A program made the position numbers and the translations under genes. Below are positions 1 through 8,837 of a stretch of DNA of 64,000 nucleotides, in pieces (within the stretch, counting starts at the first letter, position 1; each line of letters begins with the position of its first letter). The stretch is taken from positions 813,183-877,182 of the forward strand of contig NZ_CP007452.1 of the NCBI RefSeq assembly GCF_000597865.1. The letters run 5' to 3'. The notes under the pieces were generated by a model. That model was not told the DNA's origin. It saw only the letters and a program-made list of their open reading frames with translations, and did no database searches. The DNA is from Peptoclostridium acidaminophilum DSM 3953 (GTDB lineage Bacteria; Bacillota; Clostridia; Peptostreptococcales; Peptostreptococcaceae).

Positions 1-116
1 TAGCGTACCAGATAGCGATAATGCTTGGTATACTTGGTGCCGTTTCACTGTCTGTAATAACTATGCTTCAGCTTGGCTACAAGACGTTCTTCAACAAGGA
101 AAGCCAGCTGCTTTAA
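1..116 (+). CDS. FetB/YbbM-like ABC permease, C-terminal fragment
   Basis: Only the last 37 codons are inside the window, read in the frame starting at base 3 and ending with TAA at 114-116. They encode one hydrophobic helix (around AIMLGILGAVSLSVITML) followed by a polar tail ending FFNKESQLL. This layout, a helix then an Arg/Lys-Phe-Phe tail, resembles the C-terminus of the UPF0014 / FetB family, the membrane subunit of an iron-export ABC transporter. The match rests on a short stretch recognised from memory. Another polytopic membrane protein is possible. Confidence 0.5.
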   Translation, partial: AYQIAIMLGILGAVSLSVITMLQLGYKTFFNKESQLL

Positions 117-135
117 AAAGCGGCTGGCTGAATAT
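102..135 (+). terminator. Possible hairpin terminator overlapping the stop codon
   Basis: AGCCAGCTGCTTT at 102-114 pairs with AAAGCGGCTGGCT (about 117-129), with one G-U pair. The stem includes the last codons of the upstream gene. The following tract is AT-rich but not a run of T, so termination strength is doubtful. Confidence 0.4.
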
Positions 136-314
136 TTGCTTGCAAAGTATGGTATAATATAGTAAATTTATATATAATAATTCTTTAGAAAGCGGGGGTG
201 GGTATAGAATGGACGACAATCCTGAGGACATACGAAGTTGCAATTCAACGTGTTTTTTTGTATCGTTAAAAACGAAAAAGTATTTGAATAAACGTTATTG
301 CATGAGGTCATAAT

Positions 315-352
315 AAAACCCGTTTAGGTGGTTTTGTTGTGTCTTTTTTTAT
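315..352 (+). terminator. Hairpin plus T-tract just upstream of the CNNM gene (possible attenuator)
   Basis: AAAACC (315-320) pairs with GGTTTT (330-335) and is followed by a T-run at 343-350, only about 30 bases before the start codon at 384. A TATAAT hexamer occurs at 153-158 without a good -35. The roughly 220-base leader could therefore carry an attenuator, but I matched it to no known riboswitch consensus (M-box, NiCo and yybP-ykoY were considered). Confidence 0.3.
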
Positions 353-383
353 TTTCAAATACTTAACAGCTGGAGGAAAGGAA

Positions 384-1700
384 ATGACTAGTGAGTTTTT
401 GTTTTTAATGATACTGATTTTGCTGAACGCGTTTTTTGCGGCCTCAGAAATTGCATTGATTACACTAAATGACAATAAAATAAAATTGATGGCTGAGGAA
501 GGGAATAAGAAGGCTAAATTGCTCCAAAAGCTTTTGAATGAGCCCAGCAGATTCCTTGCCACAATTCAGATAGGAATAACGCTTGCAGGCTTCCTGGCGA
601 GTGCATTTGCATCAGAAAGCTTTTCGGGAAGAATTGTGGAAATTGTTCAAAATATTGGAGTTCCAATACCAGCTGAGTGGCTGAAAGGTATATCTGTTTT
701 TATGATAACATTAGTGCTGTCATATTTTACTCTGGTTCTTGGCGAGCTTGTTCCCAAGAGGCTGGCGATGAAAAAGGCAGAACAGATATCGATGTTTGCA
801 GCAGAACCGTTGAATTTTATCATGACGGTAACATCGCCGTTTGTAAAATTGTTGACAGCGTCGACTAATTTTTTCGTAAGAATGTTTGGCGTTGACCCTC
901 ACGCTGAGGACGATAGGGTGACTGAAGAAGAAATCCGGATGATGGTGGATGTGGGTGAGGAGAAAGGCACCATACATGAGATTGAAAAACAGATGATCAA
1001 CAATATTTTCGAGTTCAATGACAAAACTGTCGAGGACATAATGACTCACAGGGTTGATATTGTAGCAATTGAAGAATCTGCTAACTTTGATGAAGCGATT
1101 TCTATTATAAATAATGAAAGGTATTCGAGAATTCCAGTGTTTGAAGGTAGCATAGACAATATAGTTGGTATACTGTATGGCAAGGACTTGTTAAGATTTA
1201 TCACGGAAAATGGCGATAAAGAGAAATTCAATATAAAGAGCATGGCAAGAAAACCTTATTTTGTGCCGGCATCTAAGCGTACAGACGAGCTTTTCAAGGA
1301 GTTGCAAAAGAGCAAGATGCATATGGCGATTATAATTGATGAGTACGGAGGAACCGCGGGGATTGCTACATTCGAGGATTTGGTAGAGGAGATTGTTGGC
1401 AACATTTTTGACGAAGACGATGAAGAGGAAAGGGACTTTGAAAGGATAGATGACAGCACAGTAGTTATAAATGGCTCGGCTAACCTGGATGATGTAGGCG
1501 AGTATCTGAAGGCGGAGTTGCCTACAGAGGAATACGAGACTTTAAGCGGTTTCATAATAGGGCAGCTTGGGCGAATACCTGAAAAAGACGAAAATCTAGA
1601 GGTTGAGCTCAATGGGTTTATATTTAGAATTGAGAGAGTCGAAGAAAAGCGGGTAACAAAGGTAAGGGTGAATATTTCTTCTAAGGAAGTTCTTGATTAA
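384..1700 (+). CDS. CNNM/CorC-family hemolysin-like membrane transporter (DUF21-CBS-CorC_HlyC)
   Basis: 438 aa with start ATG 384 behind GGAGGAAAGG; an in-frame ATG at 339 has no ribosome site. Residues 1-190 form the DUF21 membrane domain with hydrophobic helices. Residues about 205-330 hold two CBS motifs, including the typical VEDIMTHRVD stretch and GTAGIATFEDLVEEIVG. The C-terminal ~85 residues match the CorC_HlyC domain (SGFIIGQLGRIP). Family members (MpfA, YhdP, CorC) are membrane proteins linked to Mg2+/Co2+ efflux or resistance; the CBS pair binds nucleotide. Transport of Mg2+ here is inferred from the family only. It appears to be a single-gene unit preceded by a leader with a hairpin. 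Confidence 0.9.
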   Translation: MTSEFLFLMILILLNAFFAASEIALITLNDNKIKLMAEEGNKKAKLLQKLLNEPSRFLATIQIGITLAGFLASAFASESFSGRIVEIVQNIGVPIPAEWLKGISVFMITLVLSYFTLVLGELVPKRLAMKKAEQISMFAAEPLNFIMTVTSPFVKLLTASTNFFVRMFGVDPHAEDDRVTEEEIRMMVDVGEEKGTIHEIEKQMINNIFEFNDKTVEDIMTHRVDIVAIEESANFDEAISIINNERYSRIPVFEGSIDNIVGILYGKDLLRFITENGDKEKFNIKSMARKPYFVPASKRTDELFKELQKSKMHMAIIIDEYGGTAGIATFEDLVEEIVGNIFDEDDEEERDFERIDDSTVVINGSANLDDVGEYLKAELPTEEYETLSGFIIGQLGRIPEKDENLEVELNGFIFRIERVEEKRVTKVRVNISSKEVLD

Positions 1701-1713
1701 TTTACGTGATTAA

Positions 1714-1827
1714 ACTTATGATGCTGGAATTGTGAATCCGCTGAATGCCCAGAGGGTGGCCAATCTTTTCAGCACTCACCCGCCTATAGAAGACAGGGTG
1801 GAAAAGCTGCGCAGCAGAGTGTTTTAA
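1714..1827 (+). pseudogene. htpX: Remnant of HtpX M48 protease, C-terminal end only
   Basis: After a TAA at 1711-1713 an open stretch of 37 codons ends in TAA 1825-1827. It reads ...GIVNPLNAQRVANLFSTHPP, then IEDRVEKLRSR. The VNPL...LFSTHPP.E.R...L pattern is the very conserved C-terminal signature of the HtpX heat-shock metalloprotease family. No start codon, HEXXH motif or membrane part precedes it, and the preceding 13 bases join directly to the CNNM gene. It is therefore a decayed 3' end, not a functional gene. A deletion between a former htpX and its neighbour is the simplest explanation. Confidence 0.75.
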
Positions 1828-1869
1828 TAAGGCAGGCACAATAAGCAACAATTTCGATTTGTAAAAATT

Positions 1870-1930
1870 AAAAAGCTATGGAAAAATTGACTGCCGGAGG
1901 CATCATTTTCTCATAGCTTTTATTTTTATT
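1870..1930. terminator. Bidirectional terminator between htpX remnant and PBP gene
   Basis: AAAAAGCTATG (1870-1880) pairs with CATAGCTTTT (1911-1920), followed by TATTTTTATTG on the plus strand. The 5' A-run gives a T-run for the converging minus-strand PBP gene. The 30-base loop contains a small GCC/GGC stem. Confidence 0.7.
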
Positions 1931-1939
1931 GTCTTGAAG

Positions 1940-3337
1940 TTACTGTATTCTATTCAGAGCGCTTATAATCATGTCCCTTGCAATAGGAGCGGCGCTTTTT
2001 CCGCCAGTGGAGCCGGCGCTTTCAAGCACTACTACAACTGCAACCTTAGGATCGTCCGCCGGGGCAAAGCCCACAAACCAGGCATGCTCCTTGCCTGTCT
2101 CATTTTCAGCTGTACCTGTCTTGCCCGCCACCTTAACATTTCTGATGTGGGCGTTTTTTCCTGTCCCATTGTCCACAACGTTTACCATCATATCCTTAAT
2201 GGTTTGAGCTGTGAGCGCGTCGGTTGCAGTGGCAAGTATGTCTGGGGTGGTTTCCTTTAGAACACTGCCTTCGGGCGAGATGACTTTTTGCACGAGGTAA
2301 GGCTTTACGATGTCTCCGTCGTTGGCTATCGCGCTTGTGGCAAGCAGCATGTTGAGCGGTGTGACGAGTATCTTGCCCTGGCCTATGGCGCTTGCTCCAA
2401 GCTCAGGCTTTGTCATGCCGCCCTCGGGGAATATTGAGTCCTTTGTCTTTATGTCGAAAGGAATCTTCTCGTTGAACAGGTAATTTTGAGCAGTGTCGCG
2501 AAGAGCAGCGCTGCCAAGTTCAAGCCCCATGCTTGCAAAGGCCGAATTGCAGGAAACCTCCATTGCCTTTTTGAGATCGACGCTTCCGTGTGAGTTTCCG
2601 CCGTAGTCGCGCAGCTCATAGCCTTCTATTACTATGCTGCCCTTGCAGTCATAGCTCCTGCTTAGACCTTTTTCAAGGGCGGCTGTTGCCGTGATTATCT
2701 TGAATACAGAGCCCGGAGTATAGAGCCCCATAGAGGCTCTGTTGATAAATGGGCTGTCCTGATTCTCGACGATGTCCTCCCAGTCTTCCTTGAGCGTTGC
2801 CGGATCGAAATCGGGCTTGCTCACCATGGCGTATATTTCTCCGGTTTTAGGATTCATGAGAATAATGGAGCCTTTTTTGCCTGACAGGTATTTTGAGGCC
2901 TTATCCTGGAGCGAGTTGTCTAGCGTGAGCGCAAGATTGTTCCCATTTTTCCTGGGACCAGTAATCTTCTGGGTTATCTCTTCTATTGGGTTTTTATACA
3001 AGTTGAGAAGCTCCTTGTTGTAGGAGTCTTCGAGTCCCGATTTTCCGTATTCCCTGTAGCTGTAGCCTATGACATGGCTGTAGAGATTGCCGAAGGGATA
3101 CAGGCGGGTTTGGCCGTTTTCTGTCTTCTCGCTGTAGGCCAGCACGCTGCCGTTTCTATCGTATATTGTGCCGCGCAGTACGCTTTCCTCGTTGGCCCAG
3201 AGCCTCTTGTTGTAGTTACTGTTGACAACCTTCGATGCCTGGAATACCTGGAAATATGTCAGGTATACTACAAGGCCCATGAACATGAGGGTTAAGGCTG
3301 TCAGGACCTTTATTATTCTCTTGTCGGTCTTATCCAT
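1940..3337 (-). CDS. Penicillin-binding protein transpeptidase (PbpA/FtsI type)
   Basis: 465 aa with one N-terminal transmembrane anchor (about residues 9-30). The three penicillin-binding motifs are in order: SVFK (catalytic Ser210, Lys213), SCN (262-264) and KTGTA (406-410). A short dimerisation region with RGTIYDRNG precedes the transpeptidase domain. At 465 aa it resembles the compact PbpA of actinobacteria and clostridia rather than long PBP2 or FtsI. It cross-links peptidoglycan outside the membrane. The start overlaps the end of the FtsW/RodA gene by 8 bases, so the two are translated as a pair, as expected for a SEDS polymerase and its cognate transpeptidase. Confidence 0.93.
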   Translation of the reverse strand: MDKTDKRIIKVLTALTLMFMGLVVYLTYFQVFQASKVVNSNYNKRLWANEESVLRGTIYDRNGSVLAYSEKTENGQTRLYPFGNLYSHVIGYSYREYGKSGLEDSYNKELLNLYKNPIEEITQKITGPRKNGNNLALTLDNSLQDKASKYLSGKKGSIILMNPKTGEIYAMVSKPDFDPATLKEDWEDIVENQDSPFINRASMGLYTPGSVFKIITATAALEKGLSRSYDCKGSIVIEGYELRDYGGNSHGSVDLKKAMEVSCNSAFASMGLELGSAALRDTAQNYLFNEKIPFDIKTKDSIFPEGGMTKPELGASAIGQGKILVTPLNMLLATSAIANDGDIVKPYLVQKVISPEGSVLKETTPDILATATDALTAQTIKDMMVNVVDNGTGKNAHIRNVKVAGKTGTAENETGKEHAWFVGFAPADDPKVAVVVVLESAGSTGGKSAAPIARDMIISALNRIQ

Positions 3338-4556
3338 TAGAGCCCTCCTGTGCTGTCTGCGATTTTTCAGAGGCTACCTGCAGAATTCCAAGCGCGGCAA
3401 AGCTGGATATGAGAGAGCTGCCTCCGTAGCTTACAAACGGCAGAGTGACACCTGTAAGCGGAATCATTTTAATTACGCCTCCTATTATTATGAAGGCCTG
3501 GAATCCCAGTATGGTTGTTATGCCAAGGGCTATTATCTTGAAAAATCTGTCGTCCTGGTTAAGGGCGATTTTAAAGCCCCTGTATACGAGTATCATAAAG
3601 AGCATTATTACTCCAATGCCCCCGAGTATACCCATCTCCTCGCATATTGCGGAGAATATGAAGTCCGTATGGACCTCGGGAATGAACTCGGGATGGCCAA
3701 GGCCGATGCCTGTTCCAAAGAATCCTCCTGATGCTATTGCAATAAGCGACTGGATTATCTGGTAGCCCATGCTGTCGGCATATTTCCAAGGCTCAAGCCA
3801 AGCGGTAATCCGAACCTGCACATGGCTCACTGCAAAGTAGCCGGCAATACCTATAAGCAGCGCTCCAAGTATGTTATAGTAGACAAGCTTTCTGTCCTCT
3901 TCGAATATATAGAATATCGTCATGAATACGAAATAAAAAATCATGACGGTTCCAAGGTCGCGTTGGATGAAGAGGAAGCCTATGAACGCGTATATTATTC
4001 CCAAAAGCCAGTATGTATTGAATGGCTTTTTATTGAGGGTGTAGTAAGAGGCTAGCAGGAAAACAAGGAGTATCTTTATGAACTCCGTAGGCTGGAAGCT
4101 GTGACCTGCAATTTGAATCCAGTTGGTTGAGCCTTTAATCTTCACGCCCAGCACCAGGGTCGCCAAAAACAGCGCAAACGAAAGGGCGGCATAAACAATA
4201 GTCCATTTGCGAAGAAGCGGCACATGTTTTGTGAAGAAGTAGAACGCAAAATACGCAGCTATGCCAAGGCCGAACCACTTGACCTGCCTGAAGCCATAAT
4301 CCGGACTCAACCTGTATATGACTATGACACCGATGCTTACCAGCATGCTTATTATAAGAAACATATAATGGTCTCCGGGCGATATTTTAAGCAGAGCATA
4401 ATTGGAGATGTATATTATAAGAGACAAAAGCACGCCCAAAATCAGCACTGAGCTGTCAAAGCTGCCGCCATAGAAGCTCAGCAGGAGAATGGCCATAATG
4501 TCGATAGTGAGTATTAGGTTTTGTGGAATCTTGTAAGATAAAAGCTTTCTAATCAT
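3330..4556 (-). CDS. FtsW/RodA/SpoVE-family peptidoglycan glycosyltransferase
   Basis: 408 aa with about ten transmembrane helices. The SEDS signatures are visible: STNWIQIAGHSFQPTEFIK, the FIQRDLGT stretch, and the late GVTLPFVSYGGSSL motif. SEDS proteins polymerise lipid II into glycan strands and pair with a class B PBP. Here the partner is the next gene, with an 8-base overlap. Whether it serves elongation (RodA) or division/sporulation (FtsW/SpoVE) cannot be told from sequence. It follows the FHA gene by 13 bases. Confidence 0.93.
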   Translation of the reverse strand: MIRKLLSYKIPQNLILTIDIMAILLLSFYGGSFDSSVLILGVLLSLIIYISNYALLKISPGDHYMFLIISMLVSIGVIVIYRLSPDYGFRQVKWFGLGIAAYFAFYFFTKHVPLLRKWTIVYAALSFALFLATLVLGVKIKGSTNWIQIAGHSFQPTEFIKILLVFLLASYYTLNKKPFNTYWLLGIIYAFIGFLFIQRDLGTVMIFYFVFMTIFYIFEEDRKLVYYNILGALLIGIAGYFAVSHVQVRITAWLEPWKYADSMGYQIIQSLIAIASGGFFGTGIGLGHPEFIPEVHTDFIFSAICEEMGILGGIGVIMLFMILVYRGFKIALNQDDRFFKIIALGITTILGFQAFIIIGGVIKMIPLTGVTLPFVSYGGSSLISSFAALGILQVASEKSQTAQEGSNG

Positions 4557-4569
4557 GTGTCATCCCTCT

Positions 4570-4995
4570 TTACTTGGCTACGAATAGGAATTCAAGCTGA
4601 CCAAGTCTGATACGGTCGTTGTTTTTAAGTTCAACCGCGCCTTCTATGCGCTCCCCGTTTATATAAGTCCCGTTGGAGCTGCCAAGGTCAGTCAGTATAA
4701 AGTGATTGCCGTTAGCTGCTATTTTCAAATGCTCGCTCGACATGTACGGATCGTTTATTACTATATCATTCCCTTGCTTTCTTCCTATGGTGATTGATTT
4801 GTTTATTGCATACATGTCATTAACCTGGAAAGGAAGATATTCCTTCATGACAATAAGCTTGAGATACGAGCGGGCGCTTTTTAGAGTAGCGACGCCTTTG
4901 ATGTCAAGATAAATGAGTCTTATAATGGCAAATATGAACAAGTATATGATTATGATAAATAGATACCTGAAAAACAGTGAGAGTATATTGAACAT
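4570..4995 (-). CDS. FHA-domain membrane protein
   Basis: 141 aa. An N-terminal transmembrane helix (about residues 5-30, very Ile/Phe/Tyr-rich) is followed by a forkhead-associated domain from about residue 55. It carries the phosphothreonine-binding signature residues GRKQGNDIVI, SSEHL and GSSNGTYING. FHA domains bind phosphothreonine peptides made by PknB-type kinases. It is the first gene of a three-gene unit with FtsW/RodA and PBP, like the actinobacterial fhaB-pstP-rodA-pbpA-pknB locus, but no kinase or phosphatase gene is adjacent here. A role tying Ser/Thr phosphorylation to wall synthesis is inferred from that gene order. Confidence 0.9.
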   Translation of the reverse strand: MFNILSLFFRYLFIIIIYLFIFAIIRLIYLDIKGVATLKSARSYLKLIVMKEYLPFQVNDMYAINKSITIGRKQGNDIVINDPYMSSEHLKIAANGNHFILTDLGSSNGTYINGERIEGAVELKNNDRIRLGQLEFLFVAK

Positions 4996-5246
4996 TTTGA
5001 TCCCTGCCTTGTATATAACTTTGATTATCCAACTTCTACATTATCACTATTTGAAGCTAAAATCCACATGCAAGAGCACAATTTTGTTTCGATGTTGGCT
5101 ACCGTACGCTTGCGCGGTCCGGTTTTTTGCCTGATAAATTATACGCCGTTTACTTCGATATAATTTGGGGATAAATTAATAAGTATAGAATATTCATTAA
5201 AATTCGTAATCGCAGTCAGGTTATTAGTATTGACAGGAGATCCAAT

Positions 5247-6101
5247 ATGCCTAAAAAACACAAGATTATATCTTTCATAAGCAGGGTAATATTCATGGTA
5301 CTCGGCGCCACCCTTGCCTCAATAGCGCTCCAGGTATTCCTTATTCCAAACAACGTAATCGACGGAGGCGTCGTCGGAATATCGATAATAGCGAGCCATC
5401 TGACGAAGTTGCCGCTGGGACTTTTTACATTCGTTCTCAACATACCGTTTCTCGTAATAGGCTACAACCACATAGGAAAGACTTTTACGCTGTCGACGTT
5501 ATTTTCAGTCGCATGCCTTTCGGTGGGCGTGTCTATTATGCAGCCTATTCCTGAGATTACACATGATGTCCTGCTGGCTTCGGTATTTGGCGGGATAATA
5601 CTAGGCGCGGGAGTTGGGCTGATAATCAGAAACGGAGGCTCGCTGGATGGAACTGAGATAGTTGCCATAATACTCGACAAGAGGCACAGTTTCTCAATAG
5701 GTGAAATAGTAATGTTCTTCAACCTGTTCATACTAAGCAGCGCAGGATTTGTTTTCGGTTGGGACAGGGCAATGTATTCGCTGATAGCATATTTCATAGC
5801 TTTCAAGGTAATCGATATTACAGTTGAAGGTATCGACGAGTCTAAGGCTGTTATCATAATATCGGAAAAGCATAAGGACATTTCAGAAGCCATAATGGAC
5901 AGGCTTGGAAGGGGGCTCACTCTGCTTGACGGCAGGGGGGCATACATGGGAGTCGAAACTGATGTCATATATGTTATAGTGTCGCGTCTTGAGATTGCAA
6001 AGCTAAAATCGATTGTCCACGGTTTTGATGAGAATGCACTCATGACGATTGGAAGCGTCGAGGTTTCAGGCAAGAAGTACAAGAAGAAGGCTATACACTA
6101 A
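5247..6101 (+). CDS. YitT-family membrane protein (DUF161 + DUF2179)
   Basis: 284 aa, start ATG 5247 behind AGGAGAT. Residues 1-190 hold five to six hydrophobic helices with the family motifs GGVVGISIIAS and NGGSLDGTEIVA. The soluble C-terminal DUF2179 part includes RGLTLLDGRGAYMG. The family is very common in Firmicutes and its biochemical function is not established. It stands alone between the FHA operon (divergent) and a converging phosphoesterase gene. Confidence 0.9.
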   Translation: MPKKHKIISFISRVIFMVLGATLASIALQVFLIPNNVIDGGVVGISIIASHLTKLPLGLFTFVLNIPFLVIGYNHIGKTFTLSTLFSVACLSVGVSIMQPIPEITHDVLLASVFGGIILGAGVGLIIRNGGSLDGTEIVAIILDKRHSFSIGEIVMFFNLFILSSAGFVFGWDRAMYSLIAYFIAFKVIDITVEGIDESKAVIIISEKHKDISEAIMDRLGRGLTLLDGRGAYMGVETDVIYVIVSRLEIAKLKSIVHGFDENALMTIGSVEVSGKKYKKKAIH

Positions 6102-6183
6102 AAGTTTGGAGCTTCTTACAAAAATCATGATAAAGCTATAAACAATTAGAAAATACATCTTTCTTAAAATAGAGAATTATATA

Positions 6184-6228
6184 AAGGAGAAGTCATACTA
6201 TTGTGCGTGTGTGGTATAACTTCTCCTT
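6184..6228. terminator. Inverted repeat between converging genes
   Basis: AAGGAGAAGTCATAC (6184-6198) pairs with GTATAACTTCTCCTT (6214-6228), with one mismatch and a 15-base loop. It lies between the YitT gene and the converging phosphoesterase gene. There is no long T-run on either side, so its role as a terminator is a position-based guess. Confidence 0.4.
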
Positions 6229-6275
6229 ACTGTTATGGCAGAATTGCATTGCCTATTTGCCTTGCCAGGTATAGT

Positions 6276-7013
6276 CTATATGCCCGCAAACAACCTGTTG
6301 CAGAGCATGGAGTCCATTCCAGCATCAAGAGCTCGCTGATATGTCACCTCTATTGGATACTCGAACCTTATGAATCTGATGTTTTTTTCCAATGAGTCGA
6401 AAATGACAAAACACCCATTCGGATTGCCGTCTCTAGGCTGGCCAACTGAGCCTATGTTTATGATATATCTTTTGTCACTTTCCAAATCGAATGTGAAGCT
6501 TTCCCAAACCTCAGTCAGCTTTATGTCATAGGGCTCATTTAGACTCTGAGTCCATACTGCTGCTCTGTGGGTATGTCCAATAAACAAAATCTGTTCTGTG
6601 AAAAGTTCGAAATTTGCAAACGCAGTAACCTTGCTTTGGATATATTCGAAAGGATTAGTCAAAGCCCCATGGGCCATTTTAATTTTGGCATCCATGTCCT
6701 CCAAGGTGTAGGACAGCTTGCTTATATAATCAATATTGTCGACAGTTAGGTTGTTTTTAGTCCATCTTATGGCGTTTTGAGCGGCGGAGTTAAAAAGTTT
6801 GGAATAGGATGGATGTATGCAGGCGTATTCGTGGTTGCCCATTAGGCAATTGTGTTTTTTTGCAATTTCCAGGCACTCATTAGGGTTTGGGTAGTAGCCC
6901 ACCATATCACCCAAAAAATAAATCTGATCAGTCTTTTGCGATTCAACTATTTTCATTGCAGATTCAAGTGCGGCTATGTTGCCGTGGCAGTCTGAAAGCA
7001 GAGCAATTTTCAA
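6276..7013 (-). CDS. Calcineurin-like metallophosphoesterase
   Basis: 245 aa from a TTG start at 7013, chosen because GGAGG lies 7 bases upstream; an ATG at 7037 precedes that site and is out of reach. Metal-binding motifs are in order: LLSDCHGN (D-x-H), FLGDMVGYYP (GD), GNHEYA (GNHE) and FIGHTHR (GHTH). The late NIGSVGQPRDGNP segment is typical of small bacterial cytosolic phosphodiesterases of this family. The substrate cannot be deduced. No operon partner is evident. Confidence 0.88.
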   Translation of the reverse strand: MKIALLSDCHGNIAALESAMKIVESQKTDQIYFLGDMVGYYPNPNECLEIAKKHNCLMGNHEYACIHPSYSKLFNSAAQNAIRWTKNNLTVDNIDYISKLSYTLEDMDAKIKMAHGALTNPFEYIQSKVTAFANFELFTEQILFIGHTHRAAVWTQSLNEPYDIKLTEVWESFTFDLESDKRYIINIGSVGQPRDGNPNGCFVIFDSLEKNIRFIRFEYPIEVTYQRALDAGMDSMLCNRLFAGI

Positions 7014-7256
7014 TAGGATTCCTCCATTTAGGATCATGTAATATTAAAGCCGATATCTTTATAATCTATGTACCCATTATTTTATTTTTATATATAAAAT
7101 AGGGAATTCAAACCACAGTATGATATAATTGTAACAAAAAAATCAAATCGTAAAAAGCAAAAGCAACGGAAATTGATTTTTCGGATTCAAAGCATTAGAA
7201 ATGGGCATTATTCATTTAGCTGATTAATAAAAAGTACAGCATAGGAGGTCTTCGGG

Positions 7257-8822
7257 ATGTCTAACGATATCATAAGATACGACGTGGAAGAATACATCGA
7301 GTACATGAGGGATGAATCAAGGATTTTCGGAAAAGCTAATTCGATTTCATTTCCAACAAGCGAAGCCGAGCTCAAGAGAGTGCTTGAAAAACTGGCTGAA
7401 AGCTCAGAAACCGTAACCTTACAAGGAGCACGCACGGGCCTTACAGGAGGGGCAGTGCCCATGGAAGGTCATGTCATAAATTTATCGAGAATGGCAAGGA
7501 TATCGGGGCTGAGATTTGACGGTGAAAAGGACTGCTTTTTTCTTAGAGTCGAACCGGGAGTCTTGCTCTCGGAGATAAACAGGGCTGTTTCAAAGCTTGA
7601 ATTTGACACATCTGAATGGAGCGCAGAGTCGATGGATGCGCTAAAGGAGCTCAAATCATCAAAGGGCAGATTCTTTTCGCCTGATCCGACAGAGACAAGC
7701 GCCACAATCGGAGGCATGATATCCTGCAATGCATCGGGCGCAAAGTCATTCAAATATGGGGCTACACGTAATCACGTAGAATCGCTCAAGGTTATGCTTG
7801 TAGACGGAGATACTATAAGCCTTAAAAGAGGCAGGGAACGGATAGAAGGCGGGGTACTCAGACTTACTACGCAAGGCGGGAGAGAAATTTGCGAAAAGCT
7901 GGATGTCTATAAGATGCCCCATGTTAAAAACGCTTCCGGCTACTATCTAGAAAGCGACATGGACGTTATAGATCTTTTCATAGGCGCAGAAGGTACACTC
8001 GGAATAACTGTAGAGGCTGAAATAGGGCTTATTCCAAAGCCAGCGTGCATATACGGCGTCATGGCATTCTTTCCAGACCAGGAAAAGGCGATAGACTTTG
8101 TTGAAGTGGCCAAGACGCTTGAAAGAAGACCTGCAGCTTTAGAATTCTTCAACTGCTTGGCTTTGGAGCTAATAAGGGCAAATATGTACAAGGGACATCT
8201 TCCGGACATACAAAGGATTGCGCCTGTATGTCACACGGGGATATATGCGGAGCTGCATGCAATGGATGAGGATTCCGGCAAAGGTATGCTTGAAGCTTTG
8301 TCAGCTTTGATAGAAGACTGCGGCGGAAATCTTGCGCAGACTTGGCTTGCCGTTTCAAAGCATGACATGGAAAGGCTCAAGGAATTCAGACATGCGGTGC
8401 CAGAGTTTGTAAACAGTATCATAGACGATAGGCGAAAAAGCGAACCGTCACTTACGAAGTTGGGGACCGACATGGCTGTTCCCCAAGGATTCCTGCGAGA
8501 CGTAATGAGGATGTATGATGAAGGCATACAAAGCGCCGGTCTTGAATCGGTGATATTTGGGCACATTGGGGACAACCATCTGCATGTAAACATATTGCCA
8601 AGGAGCATGAGTGAATATGATACAGGCAAAAAGCTTTACGGTGAATGGGCGGAGGCCGTTGCAAAAATGGGCGGCACAGTTTCAGCAGAGCATGGCATTG
8701 GAAAGTTTAAGGCGGCAATGCTAAGGAAGATGTACAGTCAGGATGTTCTTGATTCAATGATGAAAATAAAAAGGGTATTCGACCCCGGCAACAGGCTAAA
8801 CAGGGGCAATCTATTCGGCTAA
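7257..8822 (+). CDS. FAD-linked 2-hydroxyacid oxidase/dehydrogenase (GlcD/LctD-like)
   Basis: 521 aa with AGGAGG upstream. The N-terminal FAD-binding PCMH domain shows the GARTGLTGGAVP loop, TSATIGGMISCNASG and the IGAEGTLGIT segment. The C-terminal FAD-oxidase domain has the conserved HIGDNHLHVN and GTVSAEHGIGK. Directly followed by etfB and etfA, which matches the electron-bifurcating lactate dehydrogenase complex (LctD with LctB/LctC) of Acetobacterium. Oxidation of lactate or another 2-hydroxyacid with NAD+ driven by ferredoxin oxidation is inferred from this context. It is somewhat longer than typical LctD (about 470 aa), so the substrate may differ. No lactate permease or racemase is adjacent. 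Confidence 0.88.
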   Translation: MSNDIIRYDVEEYIEYMRDESRIFGKANSISFPTSEAELKRVLEKLAESSETVTLQGARTGLTGGAVPMEGHVINLSRMARISGLRFDGEKDCFFLRVEPGVLLSEINRAVSKLEFDTSEWSAESMDALKELKSSKGRFFSPDPTETSATIGGMISCNASGAKSFKYGATRNHVESLKVMLVDGDTISLKRGRERIEGGVLRLTTQGGREICEKLDVYKMPHVKNASGYYLESDMDVIDLFIGAEGTLGITVEAEIGLIPKPACIYGVMAFFPDQEKAIDFVEVAKTLERRPAALEFFNCLALELIRANMYKGHLPDIQRIAPVCHTGIYAELHAMDEDSGKGMLEALSALIEDCGGNLAQTWLAVSKHDMERLKEFRHAVPEFVNSIIDDRRKSEPSLTKLGTDMAVPQGFLRDVMRMYDEGIQSAGLESVIFGHIGDNHLHVNILPRSMSEYDTGKKLYGEWAEAVAKMGGTVSAEHGIGKFKAAMLRKMYSQDVLDSMMKIKRVFDPGNRLNRGNLFG

Positions 8823-8837
8823 AGGTGGGATGAGGAT

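Noticed and set aside
153-352. Known metal riboswitch (M-box, NiCo, yybP-ykoY) before the CNNM gene
   Set aside because: None of the conserved core sequences of these classes could be found on reading the leader.
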